The notes under the pieces were generated by a model that worked only from the letters and a program-made list of their open reading frames with translations, had not been told where the DNA came from and ran no database searches. From NCBI GenBank assembly GCA_934555855.1, contig CAKTFL010000004.1, forward strand, positions 1 to 17,182: a stretch of DNA of 17,182 bases, read 5' to 3'. The stretch comes from an uncultured Sphingomonas sp. GTDB taxonomy: Bacteria; Pseudomonadota; Alphaproteobacteria; Sphingomonadales; Sphingomonadaceae. Position numbers and translations under genes: made by a program. Every line of letters starts with the position of its first letter. The stretch's first letter is position 1. Shown in pieces: positions 14,933-17,182 of this stretch.

Positions 14933-16390
14933 ATGGCCCAGTCAGTACATCGCTCGGCACGGCGCGACCTGACCATCGGCCCGATCGGCGGGACCCTGCT
15001 GGCCTTTGCGCTGCCGACGCTCGGGTCGAACATCCTCCAGTCGCTGAACGGGTCGATAAACACGATCTGGGTCGGACGTTTCCTGGGCGAGGGCGCGCTG
15101 GCGGCGACCTCCAACGCCAACATCATCATGTTCCTGATGTTCGGCGCGGTGTTCGGCTTCGGCATGGCCGCTACCGTGCTGGTCGGGCAGAGCTTCGGCC
15201 GGGGCGATGTCGATGAGGCGCGGCGCGCGGTCGGCAGCGCGATCGGGCTGGTGCTTGCCGGATCCGTGGCCATTGGCCTGCTCGGTTTCCTGTTTTCTCC
15301 GGACATCCTGCGGCTGCTCGCGACGCCGGGCGATGCCATGACCCTTGCGCAGGAGTATCTCCGCGTCATCTTTCTCGGCCTGCCGGCGTCCATGTTGCTC
15401 GTGGTGCTGATGATGGCCCTGCGCGGCTCGGGCGACTCTATGACGCCGCTATGGTTCATGGCGCTGAGCGTCGTGCTCGACAGCGGCCTCAATCCCCTGC
15501 TGATCGCCGGGATCGGGCCGTTCCCGCGCATGGGGATCGCCGGCTCCGCCACTGCCACGCTGATTGCGAACCATGTCTCGGCGGCGGCGCTGGTCGGCTA
15601 TATCTATTGGCGCGATCTGCCGATCCGATTGAAGGGAGGAGAGCGGCGCTACCTCCTTCCCGGCCGCGCGCTGGCGGTGGAGATCATCCGCAAGGGCCTG
15701 CCGATGGGGGCACAGATGCTGGTCATGTCCAGCGCGGGGCTGACCATGGTCGGGCTGGTCAACCGGCTGGGCGTCGACACCGCTGCGGCATTCGGCGTGT
15801 CGCAGCAGCTATGGACCTATATCCAGATGCCGGCGCTCGCGATCGGCGCGGCGGTCAGCTCGATGGCGGCTCAGAATATTGGCGCAAGTCGCTGGGATCG
15901 CGTCGAGTCCATCACCCGCTGGGGCGTGCTGTTCAACGTACTGCTCACCGGCGCGATGGTGGCGGTGGTGCTGCTGTTCGACCGCACCGTCATGGCGCTG
16001 TTCGTGGATGCGGGCAGCCCGGCCCTGCCGATCGCCCGCCACATCCAGCTGATCGCGAGCTGGCAGTTCATCGTCTTCGGGATCACGATGGTGCTGTTCT
16101 CGACCGTGCGGGCCAATGGCGCCGTGCTTGGGCCGCTCGCGATGCTGATCGTGTCGATGTATCCGGTTCGGCTAGGCTTCGCGCTCGGAGCACGCGACTG
16201 GATCGGACCCGATGCTCTGTGGTGGAGCTTTCCGGTCGGCAGCACGGCCAACGTGCTGATGGCCGCCTGGTATTATCGGCGCGGCGGCTGGCGGCGTGAT
16301 CGGCTGGCGATACCGTCAGGGCCGGGAGAGGCCGAGGAGCACAGTCATACCGTGTCCGAACCGGGCGGACGGCTGCACCCGACCGGCTGA
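14933..16390 (+). CDS. MATE-family multidrug/toxin efflux transporter
   Basis: The product (485 residues) is a polytopic inner-membrane protein with about 12 hydrophobic segments in two similar halves, the MATE layout. N-terminal features are GTLLAFALPTLGSNILQSLNGSINTIWVGRFLGE and VLVGQSFGRGDVDEARR (the GQxxGxGDxxxA loop of the family). The second half repeats it as SSMAAQNIGASRWDRVESI. MATE proteins export drugs and cations using H+ or Na+ gradients; the substrate here cannot be told. Two starts are possible: GTG 14906, 4 nt after the pyrG stop, and ATG 14933. The ATG is preferred because the extra nine residues add nothing, though neither has a clear ribosome site. The tail after the last helix is polar. 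The stop is one base from the stop of the convergent kinase gene. Confidence 0.88.
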   Translation: MAQSVHRSARRDLTIGPIGGTLLAFALPTLGSNILQSLNGSINTIWVGRFLGEGALAATSNANIIMFLMFGAVFGFGMAATVLVGQSFGRGDVDEARRAVGSAIGLVLAGSVAIGLLGFLFSPDILRLLATPGDAMTLAQEYLRVIFLGLPASMLLVVLMMALRGSGDSMTPLWFMALSVVLDSGLNPLLIAGIGPFPRMGIAGSATATLIANHVSAAALVGYIYWRDLPIRLKGGERRYLLPGRALAVEIIRKGLPMGAQMLVMSSAGLTMVGLVNRLGVDTAAAFGVSQQLWTYIQMPALAIGAAVSSMAAQNIGASRWDRVESITRWGVLFNVLLTGAMVAVVLLFDRTVMALFVDAGSPALPIARHIQLIASWQFIVFGITMVLFSTVRANGAVLGPLAMLIVSMYPVRLGFALGARDWIGPDALWWSFPVGSTANVLMAAWYYRRGGWRRDRLAIPSGPGEAEEHSHTVSEPGGRLHPTG

Positions 16391-16391
16391 C

Positions 16392-17182
16392 TCAGGCGGG
16401 TGCCATCACCTCGATCACCCCGGCCGCGACCTTTGCGGTGACGGGGGTCTTCGCCAGCACCTCGCCATCGATGGAGATGGGCAGGGGCGGCTCGGTACGG
16501 ATCTTCAGGCTGGTGCCGCGAAACTCCCGGGTGTCCTCATGCCGTGCCTCATGACCCACGAAGCTGGCCGCCCAGTTCTTGACCAGTCGCCGTTTGACAT
16601 GGCCGCAAACCGCCTGGACGACGATCTCCCCCGAGGTGACTGAGGCGTCCTCCACCAGCTCCGTGCCGCCATGATAAGGGCCGTTGGAGATGCGGACCTC
16701 GACGACCTTCATCCGCTGCTCGTCCGCGCCTTCGCCGACGACCAGCGTGAACGGCTTGAACCGTGCGAACTGATAGGCCGCCCAGGCGAGATAGCCGGCG
16801 CGGCCCGCGATCTTCTTCAGATTGTGCGGAACGGTTTCCGCGATCTGCGGGCTCATGCCCAGCGCGGCGCAGTTGGCGAAATAATCATCGTCGATCATGC
16901 CGAGGTCGATCCGCTTGCGCCGCCCCGTCTTCAGCACCTCGACCGCGCCCTCGATGGTCAGCGGGATGCCGAGCGTCCGGGCAAAGCTGTTCGCGGTGCC
17001 GAGCGGCAGCACGCCCAGCACCACGTCCTTGCCCACCAGCAGGTCGACAAGCCCGCTGATCGTGCCGTCGCCGCCGCCGAGCACGACCAGATCGGGCTTT
17101 TTCTCCAGGGCCGCGTTTACGACGTCCTCCAGATCCTCGGGGTCCTCGACGGCATGAGCGTCGACGGGACAGGGCAGGTCGG
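16392..17182 (-). CDS. Diacylglycerol-kinase-family lipid kinase (5' end outside window)
   Basis: The frame is open from its TGA (16392-16394) to the window edge, giving 262 residues, and continues beyond. It has the DAGK catalytic core: PDLVVLGGGDGTISG with the nucleotide motif GGGDGT, GVLPLGTANSFARTLGIP (family GTxNxxAR pattern) and a C-terminal ISIDGEVLAKTPVTAKV, typical of the YegS/DgkB group (sphingolipid or diacylglycerol kinase-like). The N-terminal start is missing, so length and signal elements cannot be judged. Substrate is unknown; sphingolipid phosphorylation is possible because sphingomonads make glycosphingolipids, but that is inference. There is no room for a terminator between it and the MATE gene. 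Confidence 0.85.
   Translation of the reverse strand, partial: DLPCPVDAHAVEDPEDLEDVVNAALEKKPDLVVLGGGDGTISGLVDLLVGKDVVLGVLPLGTANSFARTLGIPLTIEGAVEVLKTGRRKRIDLGMIDDDYFANCAALGMSPQIAETVPHNLKKIAGRAGYLAWAAYQFARFKPFTLVVGEGADEQRMKVVEVRISNGPYHGGTELVEDASVTSGEIVVQAVCGHVKRRLVKNWAASFVGHEARHEDTREFRGTSLKIRTEPPLPISIDGEVLAKTPVTAKVAAGVIEVMAPA

Noticed and set aside
14086..15558. 490-residue open frame on the minus strand across pyrG and the MATE gene
   Set aside because: It is antisense to two certain genes, spans their junction, has biased Arg/Ser/Pro-rich composition and no recognisable domain. Long stop-free antisense frames are expected at this GC content.

Overview
The window is a GC-rich, gene-dense piece of chromosome, most likely from a sphingomonad alphaproteobacterium (Sphingomonas or a close relative). 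The evidence is a complete Entner-Doudoroff operon (zwf-pgl-edd-glk-eda), the protein sequence styles of FabG, SecG, ArgC and the small SH3 protein, and short interspersed repeats of the CTTCGACA-GCTCAG and CCGGA-TCCGG types that I associate with sphingomonad intergenic DNA. No phage, insertion sequence, CRISPR array, rRNA or tRNA gene was found.

Layout. (1) Positions 1-278, minus strand: an RcnB-like exported protein interrupted by an in-frame TAG, with the recognisable domain continuing past the stop and out of the window. (2) Positions 474-5070, plus strand: the fatty-acid synthesis cluster fabD-fabG-acpP-fabF, followed closely by mltG, a peptidoglycan lytic transglycosylase. A strong intrinsic-terminator structure lies between acpP and fabF, and another follows mltG. 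(3) Positions 5235-12591, minus strand, in order of transcription: marR - small SH3 protein - argC - zwf - pgl - edd - glk - eda. Gaps are tiny and two junctions are overlapping ATGA. Only edd has a substantial leader (112 bp), which holds a TATAAT promoter candidate and a large inverted repeat. (4) Positions 12786-16390, plus strand: secG - pyrG - a MATE-family exporter. (5) Positions 16392-17182, minus strand: the 3' part of a diacylglycerol-kinase-like lipid kinase, whose stop lies one base from the MATE stop.

How the genes work together. FabD charges ACP with malonyl groups, FabF condenses and FabG reduces, so the first block is one step-set of type II fatty acid synthesis. The minus-strand block takes glucose through Glk, Zwf, Pgl, Edd and Eda to pyruvate and glyceraldehyde-3-phosphate, making NADPH at Zwf. 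ArgC, encoded just upstream, is an NADPH consumer. SecG and PyrG are housekeeping.

This is mostly ordinary core genome. The points worth a second look are in the joints: the broken RcnB gene, the peptidase-less SH3 gene coupled to argC, the repeat-derived terminator in front of fabF, and the hairpin leader of edd. No stretch over 300 bases lacks a gene; the longest gap is 2596-2834. I saw no clearly novel multi-gene system.
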